DNA of 64,000 nt from Methylopumilus sp947499625. Its GTDB lineage: Bacteria; Pseudomonadota; Gammaproteobacteria; Burkholderiales; Methylophilaceae. The stretch is taken from contig OZ248397.1 of NCBI GenBank assembly GCA_965234475.1, forward strand, positions 1,258,216 to 1,322,215, read 5' to 3'. Below are positions 42,774-51,551 of this stretch, piece after piece (position 1 is the stretch's first letter; each line of letters starts with the position of its first letter). Made by a program: the position numbers and the translations under genes. The notes beneath the pieces are model-generated. The model had not been told where the DNA came from and did no database searches. It saw only the letters and a program-made list of their open reading frames with translations.

Positions 42774-44096
42774 ATGAAAATTACTGTGGTGGGTACAGGG
42801 TATGTGGGTTTAGTGGCTGCGGCATGTTTAGCCGAGGTCGGTAATCACATTTTAGGTCTTGACGTAAACGCAGAAAAAATTCGGATTCTAAAAGCAGGGG
42901 CTATTCCTATTCACGAACCTGGTCTTTTAGAAATTGTCCGTCGTAATGTTGAAAATGGTCGCTTGTCTTTCACCACCAACATTGAGGAAGCCGTTCACTT
43001 TGGTGACATCCAATTCATAGCCGTTGGAACCCCTCCCGATGAAGATGGCTCTGCTGACCTTCAATATGTGACAGAAGCTGCACGTAATATTGGTCGCTTT
43101 ATGACTTCAGCAAAAGTGATTGTCGATAAATCAACCGTGCCGATTAGCACAGGGGACAAAGTCAAAGCTGCTGTAGCTGAAGAATTAAAGAAAAGAAATA
43201 TCGATATTCATTTCAGTGTCGTTTCTAACCCAGAGTTCTTAAAAGAAGGTGCTGCAGTGGAAGATTTTATGCACCCTGATCGAATTATCATTGGGACTGA
43301 AGACCCAAAAGCGATTGAAGTCATGAAACAAGTCTATGCCCCCTTCCAAAGAAATCACGATCGTATTGTGATTACCGACTTAAGAAGTGCTGAACTTATT
43401 AAATATGCAGCGAATGCCATGCTTGCTACACGCATTAGCTTTATGAACGAATTAGCTAACTTAGCTGAAATTGTGGGTGCTGATATCGAGATGGTGCGAC
43501 AAGGTATTGGATCGGACCCACGTATTGGTTATGATTTTTTATATCCGGGTTGTGGTTATGGCGGTTCATGTTTTCCGAAGGATGTGAAAGCTTTAATTAA
43601 AACTGCTAAAGATCTTGCTGGTTTTGATTTGAAATTACTTAAAGCCGTTGAAGAGGTCAATGATCTTCAAAAATATGTACTGCCTAAAAAAATTAAAAAA
43701 CAATTTGGTGACAATTTAAAAAGCAAACATTTTGCATTATGGGGCTTAGCGTTTAAACCGAACACGGATGATATGCGAGAAGCTTCAAGTCGTGTACTGA
43801 TTGATGAATTGATCAAAGCCGGAGCCACTGTCACAGCTTACGATCCTGTAGCAATGGACGAAGGAAAGCGTATTTTTAAAGATGAAAAACATTTATCTTT
43901 TGCTGACACACAAGATGAGGCACTTAAAAATGCAGATGCGCTCATCATCGTCACAGAATGGACAGAGTTTAGAAGTCCGGATTTTACTTTAATTAAATCT
44001 TCACTGAAGTCTCCCATGATTTTTGATGGTCGAAATCTTTATGATCCAAAAGCCGTTCGCGCACTTGGATTTAACTACTATCCTATTGGACGCTAA
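42774..44096 (+). CDS. ugd: UDP-glucose 6-dehydrogenase
   Basis: A 440-residue cytoplasmic enzyme that oxidises UDP-glucose to UDP-glucuronate with two NAD+. The N-terminal Rossmann motif VVGTGYVGLVAA is at residues 4-15, FIAVGTPPDEDGSADL and STVPISTG mark the cofactor domain, and the catalytic Cys266 is in YGGSCFPKDVKAL. The C-terminal UDP-binding domain (LWGLAFKPNTDDMREA) is complete. The epimerase gene begins at the next base, so the two are coupled and give UDP-glucuronate and UDP-galacturonate for envelope or exopolysaccharide. Confidence 0.97.
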   Translation: MKITVVGTGYVGLVAAACLAEVGNHILGLDVNAEKIRILKAGAIPIHEPGLLEIVRRNVENGRLSFTTNIEEAVHFGDIQFIAVGTPPDEDGSADLQYVTEAARNIGRFMTSAKVIVDKSTVPISTGDKVKAAVAEELKKRNIDIHFSVVSNPEFLKEGAAVEDFMHPDRIIIGTEDPKAIEVMKQVYAPFQRNHDRIVITDLRSAELIKYAANAMLATRISFMNELANLAEIVGADIEMVRQGIGSDPRIGYDFLYPGCGYGGSCFPKDVKALIKTAKDLAGFDLKLLKAVEEVNDLQKYVLPKKIKKQFGDNLKSKHFALWGLAFKPNTDDMREASSRVLIDELIKAGATVTAYDPVAMDEGKRIFKDEKHLSFADTQDEALKNADALIIVTEWTEFRSPDFTLIKSSLKSPMIFDGRNLYDPKAVRALGFNYYPIGR

Positions 44097-45098
44097 ATGA
44101 AAATCTTGGTGACAGGTGTAGCCGGTTTTATTGGCATGCATAGCGCCAAAAAATTGCTTGATGATGGCCACGAGATTATGGGTATCGATAATCTGAATGA
44201 TTATTACGATGTCACTTTAAAAAAAGATCGACTTAAAGTATTAGAAAGTTATAAGCATTTTCGTTTTCTGAAGCTTGACATTAAAGACCAAAAAGACGTC
44301 CTTGATCTTTTTAAAAAAGAAACACCTCAGCGTGTACTTCATCTTGCAGCGCAAGCAGGTGTGCGCTATTCCATTCAAAATCCATATGTATACATTGATT
44401 CAAACATTCAAGGATTTATTAATATCTTGGAAGGTTGTCGCACAACTAAAGCTGAGCATCTTGTTTATGCAAGTAGTTCAAGTGTATATGGCGGAAACGA
44501 AAAAGTACCTTTCAGCGAACATGACAATGTCGATCATCCAATAAGTCTTTACGCCGCCACTAAAAAAGCGAATGAACTCATGGCTCATACTTATAGCCAT
44601 CTTTATCAGATTCCTACAACAGGGTTACGTTTTTTTACAGTGTATGGCCCATGGGGAAGACCTGATATGTCACCTATATTATTCACGAAAGCTATTTTAG
44701 CTCATGAACCTATTCCAGTATTTAACCATGGCGATATGATGCGGGACTTTACTTATATTGATGACGTCATAGCATCTGTCCAAGAAACATTATTTAAGTC
44801 TGCAACACCTAATACCAACTTTGATACAAAAAATCCTGATCCAGCGACAAGCTATGCACCCTATCGTATCTTTAATATTGGCAATAGTCAGCCCGTGCCC
44901 TTGATGCACTTCATTGAAACGCTTGAAGAAACATTAGGTAAAAAAGCCATTTTGAAAATGATGGATATGCAAGCAGGGGATGTCAAAGAAACTTCGGCGG
45001 ATACTTCGGAACTTAATCGGTGGGTCAATTTCAAACCTAACACCCCCATTAAAGAAGGTGTTAAGCAATTTATTGACTGGTATAAAAACTACTACTAA
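44097..45098 (+). CDS. UDP-glucuronate 4-epimerase-type NAD-dependent epimerase
   Basis: A 333-residue extended SDR enzyme. The NAD motif GVAGFIG begins at residue 7, the catalytic Tyr152-x-x-x-Lys156 is in SLYAATKKANE, and YASSSSVYG supplies the serine. FFTVYGPWGRPDMS and the gene's position right after ugd fit the UDP-glucuronate 4-epimerase (GAE/LspL/CapI) group, giving UDP-galacturonate; UDP-glucose or UDP-GlcNAc epimerase activity is less likely. It starts at the base after the ugd stop and ends one base from a convergent small gene. Confidence 0.9.
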   Translation: MKILVTGVAGFIGMHSAKKLLDDGHEIMGIDNLNDYYDVTLKKDRLKVLESYKHFRFLKLDIKDQKDVLDLFKKETPQRVLHLAAQAGVRYSIQNPYVYIDSNIQGFINILEGCRTTKAEHLVYASSSSVYGGNEKVPFSEHDNVDHPISLYAATKKANELMAHTYSHLYQIPTTGLRFFTVYGPWGRPDMSPILFTKAILAHEPIPVFNHGDMMRDFTYIDDVIASVQETLFKSATPNTNFDTKNPDPATSYAPYRIFNIGNSQPVPLMHFIETLEETLGKKAILKMMDMQAGDVKETSADTSELNRWVNFKPNTPIKEGVKQFIDWYKNYY

Positions 45099-45099
45099 G

Positions 45100-45414
45100 T
45101 TATTTCTTTTTAGAAGCTTTATGAGCTTTTTTAGCCGCCTTATTTTTAGCTGAGGCTTTTGCTGGTGGAGGTGCTTTTGTTTTTGTCGCTAATTTTACTT
45201 CTAAATTTTTCACTGCCAACTGAAGTACTTTATTTTGATTGATCAACTCTTCATTTTGAGCTGCCTTGTCAGTCAATACTTCAACCTGATTTTGTAACGC
45301 TTTAATTTCACTTGCCTGATCTGTAAGTTGATCTTGTGCGTTGTAAGCCACAAATAATGAACCTGCAACAATAACGCCAGCAACGACATACTGCACAACT
45401 GTTTTGGTTTCCAT
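45100..45414 (-). CDS. Small membrane protein with coiled coil and Lys/Ala-rich tail
   Basis: A 104-residue protein with one N-terminal membrane segment (VVQYVVAGVIVAGSLFVAY, about 6-24), a regular coiled coil from about 28 to 78 (LTDQASEIKALQNQVEVL and onward) and a basic tail of about 27 residues made of Lys, Ala, Pro and Thr. The plan is the same as in the protein at 41790-42200, although direct identity is low outside the composition. Function unknown; a membrane-tethered polycation that contacts DNA or acidic polysaccharide is one possibility. It lies convergent to the epimerase gene. Confidence 0.6.
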   Translation of the reverse strand: METKTVVQYVVAGVIVAGSLFVAYNAQDQLTDQASEIKALQNQVEVLTDKAAQNEELINQNKVLQLAVKNLEVKLATKTKAPPPAKASAKNKAAKKAHKASKKK

Positions 45415-45472
45415 TTAACTTAATGTCCTTTTAAATATAAATAAACTTCTCATGTACTACCCCCTAACGGGA

Positions 45473-47305
45473 TTACTCCACCGTGACAGATTTTGCTAAG
45501 TTACGTGGTTTATCGACATCCGTACCCTTAATCAGCGCAACATGATAAGCCAATAATTGAACTGGTATAGAGTGAATAATAGGAGACAATACTCCGGTAT
45601 GTCTTGGCGTTCTTATCACACGAACACCCGGGCTTTCCATAAAATGACTGTCAGCATCTGCGAACACAAAAATTTCGCCGCCGCGCGCTTTGACTTCCTG
45701 CATATTAGATTTTACTTTTTCAAGTAAATTATCATTCGGGGCAATCACGACGACTGGCATATCGTTATCCACTAAAGCTAAAGGTCCATGCTTTAATTCG
45801 CCTGCGGGATAAGCTTCTGCATGAATGTATGAAATCTCTTTTAATTTCAATGCCCCCTCCATAGCAATAGGGTAATGAATACCCCGACCTAGGAATAGCG
45901 CATGGTGTTTATCAGCAAATAATTTCGCCCACTCTTTAATTTGTGGTTCTAAATTAAGTGCTTGTTGAATGCTTCCTGGCAACTGCCTTAAATTTTCTAG
46001 ATAATTCTTTTCTTCTGTTTTATTAATCAGCTTTTTAAAAGTAGCAATCGTGACGGCTAAACTAAAAAGAGATACCAGTTGTGTCGTAAAAGCTTTAGTG
46101 GATGCCACGCCAATTTCTGCACCCGCTCTTGTATATAAAACGAGTTTTGATGCACGTGCGATCGCACTTTCCTGCACATTACAAATTGCTAAACTTAAAT
46201 GTTGGCCTAGTGACTGGGCATGCTTTAAAGCTTCCATCGTATCTAACGTTTCCCCAGACTGAGAAATAGTGAGTATCAACTGATTGGGGTTAGGCAGAGA
46301 ATCGCGATACCTGTATTCGCTTGAGATCTCAACCGTAGTTGATATTTTTGCAATACTTTCTAACCAATATTTTGCCGTGACTCCTGCGTAATAACTTGTC
46401 CCTGCCGCCAAAATTAAAATACTATCTATTTTAGAAAATACATCTTTTGCGTCTTGTCCGAACAGACTGACGTCAAAATGACCTTCATCGATGATGGCTT
46501 CGATCGTATCCGTTAAAGCACGAGGCTGCTCATAAATTTCTTTTTGCATGAAATGATCATAAGGGCCTAGCTCCATGGAAGACAAAGTGACATCGCTGAT
46601 ATGTGTTTTGCGTGAAATCACCTTTTTATCTTTATCAAAAATTTGAATGCCGTCTTTTTTAACTTGCACAACATCGCCATCTTCAAGGTAGATCACTTTT
46701 TTAGTCACCGCTAAAAGCGCTGAGATGTCAGATGCAATAAAATTCTGCGTATCATCTAATCCAATAATGAGTGGGCAGCCTAATCGCGCGCAAATCATTT
46801 CATCAGGATTTTTAAGAGAGATCACCGCAATGGCAAATGCGCCTTTTAATTCTTCCCCCAGCATTTGCGTCGCTTCTAGAAGAGTTTTATTTTTATGTTT
46901 AATAAAATAATGAATAAGATGTGCGATCACTTCGGTATCTGTTTGTGATTCAAACTGATAACCTAACTTTTTAAGACGCTCACGCACTGCTTCATAATTT
47001 TCAATAATGCCGTTATGAACAACTGCAATTTCGCCTTCTGAAATATGCGGATGCGCGTTAAGTTCAGTGACACCGCCATGCGTTGCCCATCTTGTATGGC
47101 CAATGCCTAAGCACCCCTCCAGCTTTTGATCTTTAACCATAGTTTCAATTTCAGCCACACGACCTATCGATCGAACGCGTTCTATCCCATTTCGTAATAC
47201 CGCAATACCAGACGAATCATAGCCACGGTATTCGAGACGACTTAACCCTTCGATTAAATGTGGAACGATATTTTTATTTGAAATTGCACCTACAATGCCG
47301 CACAT
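45473..47305 (-). CDS. glmS: Glucosamine-6-phosphate synthase (isomerising)
   Basis: A 610-residue enzyme that makes glucosamine-6-phosphate from fructose-6-phosphate and glutamine, the first step to UDP-GlcNAc. Cys2 (MCGIVGAI) is the glutaminase nucleophile; GHTRWATHG and HNGIIENY complete the class II amidotransferase site. Two SIS domains follow (LAAGTSYYAGV, TISQSGETLDT; GRGIHYPIAMEGALKLKEI), and the C-terminus KPRNLAKSVTVE is the conserved end. No glmS ribozyme-like element is evident in the 5-base gap after glmU, as expected outside Firmicutes. glmU lies directly upstream. Confidence 0.97.
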   Translation of the reverse strand: MCGIVGAISNKNIVPHLIEGLSRLEYRGYDSSGIAVLRNGIERVRSIGRVAEIETMVKDQKLEGCLGIGHTRWATHGGVTELNAHPHISEGEIAVVHNGIIENYEAVRERLKKLGYQFESQTDTEVIAHLIHYFIKHKNKTLLEATQMLGEELKGAFAIAVISLKNPDEMICARLGCPLIIGLDDTQNFIASDISALLAVTKKVIYLEDGDVVQVKKDGIQIFDKDKKVISRKTHISDVTLSSMELGPYDHFMQKEIYEQPRALTDTIEAIIDEGHFDVSLFGQDAKDVFSKIDSILILAAGTSYYAGVTAKYWLESIAKISTTVEISSEYRYRDSLPNPNQLILTISQSGETLDTMEALKHAQSLGQHLSLAICNVQESAIARASKLVLYTRAGAEIGVASTKAFTTQLVSLFSLAVTIATFKKLINKTEEKNYLENLRQLPGSIQQALNLEPQIKEWAKLFADKHHALFLGRGIHYPIAMEGALKLKEISYIHAEAYPAGELKHGPLALVDNDMPVVVIAPNDNLLEKVKSNMQEVKARGGEIFVFADADSHFMESPGVRVIRTPRHTGVLSPIIHSIPVQLLAYHVALIKGTDVDKPRNLAKSVTVE

Positions 47306-47310
47306 ATATT

Positions 47311-48675
47311 TTATGTCTCTTTATTTTTTGTAGGCTTGATCCAGCCAGAAATACTGGTTTGTTTTGAACGAGACACCGTAAGATCTCCTGGAGGAGCATC
47401 TTTAGTGATGGTGGAGCCTGCCGCAATCGTAGCGCCCTTACCAATTTTCACGGGGGCTACTAAAGCTGTGTTGGATCCTATAAACACTTCATCCTCAATG
47501 GTGGTCGGATGTTTGTTTGCACCATCATAATTACATGTGATGGTACCGGCACCAATGTTGACTAACTTACCGACAAAACTATCACCGACATAACTTAAGT
47601 GATTGATGTTAGTTTGATCATTAATTTCACTATTTTTTATTTCAACAAAATTTCCAATGTGCACATGGTTTTGAAGTTGTGTGCCGGGTCTCAATCTTGC
47701 AAATGGGCCGATACGACAATGACTTCCCACTTTACTTTCAACAATATGTGAATAGGGTTCAATCGAGGAATGATCTCCGATGATGCTATCTTTGATATGC
47801 GAATAAGCTGCAACTTTCACATGATTACCCAGAACGACCTTGCCTTCAAAAATACACCCTACATCAATCGTTACATCTTGGCCTGCCGTAACTTCCCCCC
47901 GAATATCAATGCGGCTTGGATCTATAATGGTGACACCCTGTTCCATCAATGTTTTTGCTGTCATAAGTTGATAGTTTCTTTCCATAGTTGCTAATTCAGA
48001 TTTCGAATTAATCCCGGTAATGGATACTTCATTATCCGCAGATTCACTTAATACTTCAATGTTATCTTCAATGGATAACCCTACGATGTCTGTCAAATAG
48101 TATTCTTTTTGGGCGTTCTTGTTGGTAAGTCTTTTAAGCCAATTTTTTAAAAGGTGATTGGGGGCACACATAATGCCTGTGTTGATTTCTTTGGTATTTT
48201 TTTGTGATGCATCACAATCTTTTTCTTCTACAATTTTTTGTATTCGGCCGTCTTGCCTTATAATCCTGCCGTAGCCTTTTGGATCCTCTTTTGAGTAAGT
48301 TAAAACAGCTAAATTTTTTAGGCCTTTTATGATCAGGCGTTCAATCATTTTTTGATCAATTAAAGGTACATCGCCATATAAAATGAGTGTATGGCCGTCA
48401 TCTTTGATTAAAGGAACGGCTTGTTGCACAGCATGGCCTGTGCCTAATTGTTCTTTTTGTTCTATCCATTGAATGTGCGGTGATGGAAATGTTTTTTTGA
48501 CGAGATCACCACCATATCCATAAACCACCACAAGCTCTTTAGGTTTGAATGACAAAGAAGCATCAATGACATAACCGAGAAGCGGTTTATGAGCAAGCGG
48601 TTGCAAGACTTTGGGTAAATCAGAACGCATGCGCGTCCCTTTGCCTGCAGCTAAAATCACAATAGATAAAGACAT
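47311..48675 (-). CDS. glmU: Bifunctional GlcNAc-1-P uridyltransferase / GlcN-1-P acetyltransferase
   Basis: A 454-residue bifunctional enzyme. The N-terminal pyrophosphorylase domain has LAAGKGTRMRSDLPKVL near residue 8 and YGDVPLID with the metal aspartate. The C-terminal left-handed beta-helix acetyltransferase domain has hexapeptide repeats (RIGPFARLRPGTQL, VHIGNFVEIKNSEI, IGAGTITCNYDGANKH). It gives UDP-GlcNAc for peptidoglycan and lipid A. It is transcribed with glmS, 5 bases downstream, and follows the ATP synthase operon, separated by a clear terminator. Confidence 0.97.
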   Translation of the reverse strand: MSLSIVILAAGKGTRMRSDLPKVLQPLAHKPLLGYVIDASLSFKPKELVVVYGYGGDLVKKTFPSPHIQWIEQKEQLGTGHAVQQAVPLIKDDGHTLILYGDVPLIDQKMIERLIIKGLKNLAVLTYSKEDPKGYGRIIRQDGRIQKIVEEKDCDASQKNTKEINTGIMCAPNHLLKNWLKRLTNKNAQKEYYLTDIVGLSIEDNIEVLSESADNEVSITGINSKSELATMERNYQLMTAKTLMEQGVTIIDPSRIDIRGEVTAGQDVTIDVGCIFEGKVVLGNHVKVAAYSHIKDSIIGDHSSIEPYSHIVESKVGSHCRIGPFARLRPGTQLQNHVHIGNFVEIKNSEINDQTNINHLSYVGDSFVGKLVNIGAGTITCNYDGANKHPTTIEDEVFIGSNTALVAPVKIGKGATIAAGSTITKDAPPGDLTVSRSKQTSISGWIKPTKNKET

Positions 48676-48712
48676 CTTTGCTATTTTATCGTCTATTTGT
48701 CGTCAGATGACA

Positions 48713-48740
48713 TAAAAAAAGCAGCTTAAAAGCTGCTTTT
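48713..48740 (-). terminator. Rho-independent terminator of the ATP synthase operon
   Basis: AAAAGCAGCT and AGCTGCTTTT are self-complementary arms around a TTAA loop. Read on the minus strand the hairpin is followed by a run of seven T. It lies 23 bases after the atpC stop and before glmU, so it ends the atp transcript. The reverse orientation has a shorter T-run. Confidence 0.88.
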
Positions 48741-48763
48741 AATAGTTTTGTAATTTTTATAAC

Positions 48764-49186
48764 TTAGTGTTTTTGACGTAGTTTTTGAATCGCTTGAATT
48801 TGAGCAATCGCTTCAGCCAATTCAGCTTGCGCTTTTGCATAATCCACATCGGATGATCGATTTTTCATCGCTTCTTCAGCCGCTTTTTTAGCTGCATTCG
48901 CCTGTGCCTCATCAAGATCACCACCACGAATTGCGGTGTCTGCTAACACGGTCACGACACCTGGTTGCACTTCTAAAATACCGCCTGAAATATAGATGAG
49001 CTGCTCTTCATTTTTATCCGCTAATTTGATGCGCAGCGCGCCTGGTTTTATCGATGTAATCATCGGCGCATGACGAGGGTAAATACCTACTTCACCCATT
49101 TGTGCCGGTGCTGCAATAAACTCGGCTTCCCCTGAAAAAATTGATTCTTCAGCACTCACTACATCAATATGAACCGTTGCAACCAT
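48764..49186 (-). CDS. atpC: ATP synthase F1 epsilon subunit
   Basis: A 140-residue subunit of the F1 central stalk that regulates ATP hydrolysis. The N-terminal beta-sandwich (IFSGEAEFIAAPAQMGEVGIYPRHAPMIT, shown here only by its key positions) and GGILEVQPGVVTVLADTA are typical, followed by a helical C-terminal hairpin (AEEAMKNRSSDVDYAKAQA). It is the last gene of the atpIBEFHAGDC operon, 18 bases after atpD, and is followed by a strong terminator. Confidence 0.96.
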   Translation of the reverse strand: MVATVHIDVVSAEESIFSGEAEFIAAPAQMGEVGIYPRHAPMITSIKPGALRIKLADKNEEQLIYISGGILEVQPGVVTVLADTAIRGGDLDEAQANAAKKAAEEAMKNRSSDVDYAKAQAELAEAIAQIQAIQKLRQKH

Positions 49187-49204
49187 GTTTTTTTTGCCTA
49201 ATAG

Positions 49205-50632
49205 TTAAGATAATGTTTTTGCTTTTTCTACAGCTTCTTCGATACTGCCTACCATATAGAACGCTTGTTCTGGTAAGTGATCATATTCACCACTCACGAT
49301 CGCTTTAAAGCCTTTGATCGTATCTTTTAATGTCACATATTTACCAGGAGCACCTGTAAACACTTCGGCCACATGGAACGGTTGTGATAAGAAACGTTGG
49401 ATCTTACGAGCGCGACTCACTGCTAATTTATCTTCTGGAGATAATTCATCCATACCAAGAATCGCAATAATATCGCGTAATTCTTTATAGCGTTGTAATG
49501 TCGATTGAACAGAGCGCGCGACTTGATAATGTTCTTCACCCACCACTTGTGGATCAAGTTGACGTGATGTGGAATCTAATGGATCTACCGCTGGATAAAT
49601 ACCGAGTGACGCAATATCACGCGATAACACAACCGTTGAGTCCAAATGTTGGAATGTGGTGGCGGGTGATGGGTCAGTCAAGTCATCGGCTGGAACGTAA
49701 ACTGCTTGGATTGATGTAATCGAACCTGTTTTTGTTGAAGTGATACGCTCTTGTAAGCGACCCATTTCATCAGCGAGTGTTGGTTGATATCCTACCGCTG
49801 AAGGCATACGTCCTAGAAGCGCTGATACTTCAGTGCCTGCGAGCGTGTATCGATAAATATTATCTACGAAGAAAAGAACATCACGACCTTCGTCACGAAA
49901 TTTTTCAGCCATGGTTAAACCTGAAAGCGCTACACGTAAACGGTTGCCTGGTGGCTCGTTCATCTGACCGAACACCATCGCTACTTTAGACTCTTCCATG
50001 TTATCTAATTTAATCACGCCTGCATCTGACATTTCATGATAGAAGTCGTTACCTTCACGCGTTCTTTCACCCACACCTGCGAATACAGATAAGCCTGAGT
50101 GTTGTTTAGCAATATTGTTAATGAGTTCCAACATGTTCACCGTCTTACCTACACCAGCACCACCGAAGAGACCTACTTTACCGCCTTTGGCAAATGGACA
50201 TACTAGGTCAATCACCTTGATACCTGTTTCAAGGAGATCAACTGAAGGTGATAAATCTTTAAAGTCTGGAGCTTTTTGGTGAATGGAGCGGAATTCTTTA
50301 GATTTAATTGGGCCTAGTTCATCAATCGGGCGACCAAGCACATCCATGATGCGACCTAGAGTTCCTATACCTACTGGCACATTGATCGCTGCACCTGTAG
50401 ATTTAAATGCAGTGCCGCGTGCAAGTCCGTCAGACGAACCCATCGCAATCGTTCTAACAATACCGTCACCAAGCTGTTGTTGCACTTCAAGTGTCAACCC
50501 TGCTTCAGCCTGTGAGTCTTTGTCATCTATAATTAATGCATCAAATACTTTTGGCATTTGATCGCGAGGAAACTCGACGTCAACTACCGCTCCGATACAC
50601 TGAACTACTTTTCCGATTTGTTTACTAGCCAT
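49205..50632 (-). CDS. atpD: ATP synthase F1 beta subunit
   Basis: A 475-residue catalytic subunit of F1. Walker A is GGAGVGKTV in LFGGAGVGKTVNM, the catalytic glutamate is in GVGERTREGND, and Walker B is DVLFFVDNIYR. The signature PAVDPLDSTSR is intact. Length and sequence are fully ordinary. It makes ATP at the alpha-beta interfaces with AtpA. It lies 38 bases after atpG in the operon. Confidence 0.98.
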   Translation of the reverse strand: MASKQIGKVVQCIGAVVDVEFPRDQMPKVFDALIIDDKDSQAEAGLTLEVQQQLGDGIVRTIAMGSSDGLARGTAFKSTGAAINVPVGIGTLGRIMDVLGRPIDELGPIKSKEFRSIHQKAPDFKDLSPSVDLLETGIKVIDLVCPFAKGGKVGLFGGAGVGKTVNMLELINNIAKQHSGLSVFAGVGERTREGNDFYHEMSDAGVIKLDNMEESKVAMVFGQMNEPPGNRLRVALSGLTMAEKFRDEGRDVLFFVDNIYRYTLAGTEVSALLGRMPSAVGYQPTLADEMGRLQERITSTKTGSITSIQAVYVPADDLTDPSPATTFQHLDSTVVLSRDIASLGIYPAVDPLDSTSRQLDPQVVGEEHYQVARSVQSTLQRYKELRDIIAILGMDELSPEDKLAVSRARKIQRFLSQPFHVAEVFTGAPGKYVTLKDTIKGFKAIVSGEYDHLPEQAFYMVGSIEEAVEKAKTLS

Positions 50633-50670
50633 TTTTTTATCCTTGAAGACTCTAAATAATTAATTCAATC

Positions 50671-51537
50671 TTATGCAACCGCAGCTGCACCACCCACAAT
50701 TTCTGAAATTTCTTTTGTAATTGCTGCTTGTCGTGCTTTGTTATAAACCAATTTTAATTCGTCAATCACGGTCTTTGCATTGTCAGAAGCTGATTTCATC
50801 GCAACCATCCGTGCAGATTGCTCTGATGCCATGTTTTCTGTCACACCGTGATAAATTAATGACTCGATATAACGTGTTAACAATTGATTAATCACACTTT
50901 GCGCATCAGGCTCGTATATGTAATCCCATGGACCTTCAGGGCTTCCTATTTTTTCACCAGAAAGTGGTAGCAATTGATCAACCACAGGTTCTTGTTTCAT
51001 CGTATTAATAAATTTGGTATAGCAAATAAAGAGCTGATCAACTTCACCATTGATATAGGCATCGAGCATCACCTTAATAGCGCCAATTAATTTTTCTACA
51101 TGCGGTGTATCACCTAAACCTGTGATATGAGATTTCACACTCGCATTAATACGGTTCATGAAACCTAAACCTTTATTACCAAGTGCGCTCACATGAACTT
51201 TCTTACCTTGTGATTCCCATTGCTTCATTTGATTCACTGACAGTCTTAATACATTGGTATTAAGTCCGCCACATAAACCTTTATCTGAAGTCACTACAAT
51301 TAAACCAATATTTTTAACTTCGTCTCTTTTCGTTAAAAATGGGTGCTTATACTCTGATTTTGCATAAGACAAATGTGCTGCCACATTTCTAATTTTTTCA
51401 GCATAAGGGCGCGCTTGACGCATACGCTCTTGTGCTTTACGCATCTTCGATGCTGCGACCATCTCCATCGCTTTAGTGATCTTTCGCGTATTTTCTACAC
51501 TCTTGATCTTGGTTCTGATTTCTTTACTACCGGCCAT
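50671..51537 (-). CDS. atpG: ATP synthase F1 gamma subunit
   Basis: A 288-residue rotor shaft of F1. The N-terminal helix AGSKEIRTKIKSVENTRKIT with TKAMEMVAASKMRKAQ, and the C-terminal helix SARMVAMKSASDNAKTVIDEL followed by NKARQAAITKEISEIV, form the coiled coil inside the alpha-beta ring and are strongly conserved. The Rossmann-like middle domain (VVTSDKGLCGGLN) is normal. It is placed between atpA and atpD, 14 bases after atpA. Confidence 0.98.
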   Translation of the reverse strand: MAGSKEIRTKIKSVENTRKITKAMEMVAASKMRKAQERMRQARPYAEKIRNVAAHLSYAKSEYKHPFLTKRDEVKNIGLIVVTSDKGLCGGLNTNVLRLSVNQMKQWESQGKKVHVSALGNKGLGFMNRINASVKSHITGLGDTPHVEKLIGAIKVMLDAYINGEVDQLFICYTKFINTMKQEPVVDQLLPLSGEKIGSPEGPWDYIYEPDAQSVINQLLTRYIESLIYHGVTENMASEQSARMVAMKSASDNAKTVIDELKLVYNKARQAAITKEISEIVGGAAAVA

Positions 51538-51551
51538 AATGACTCTTTATA

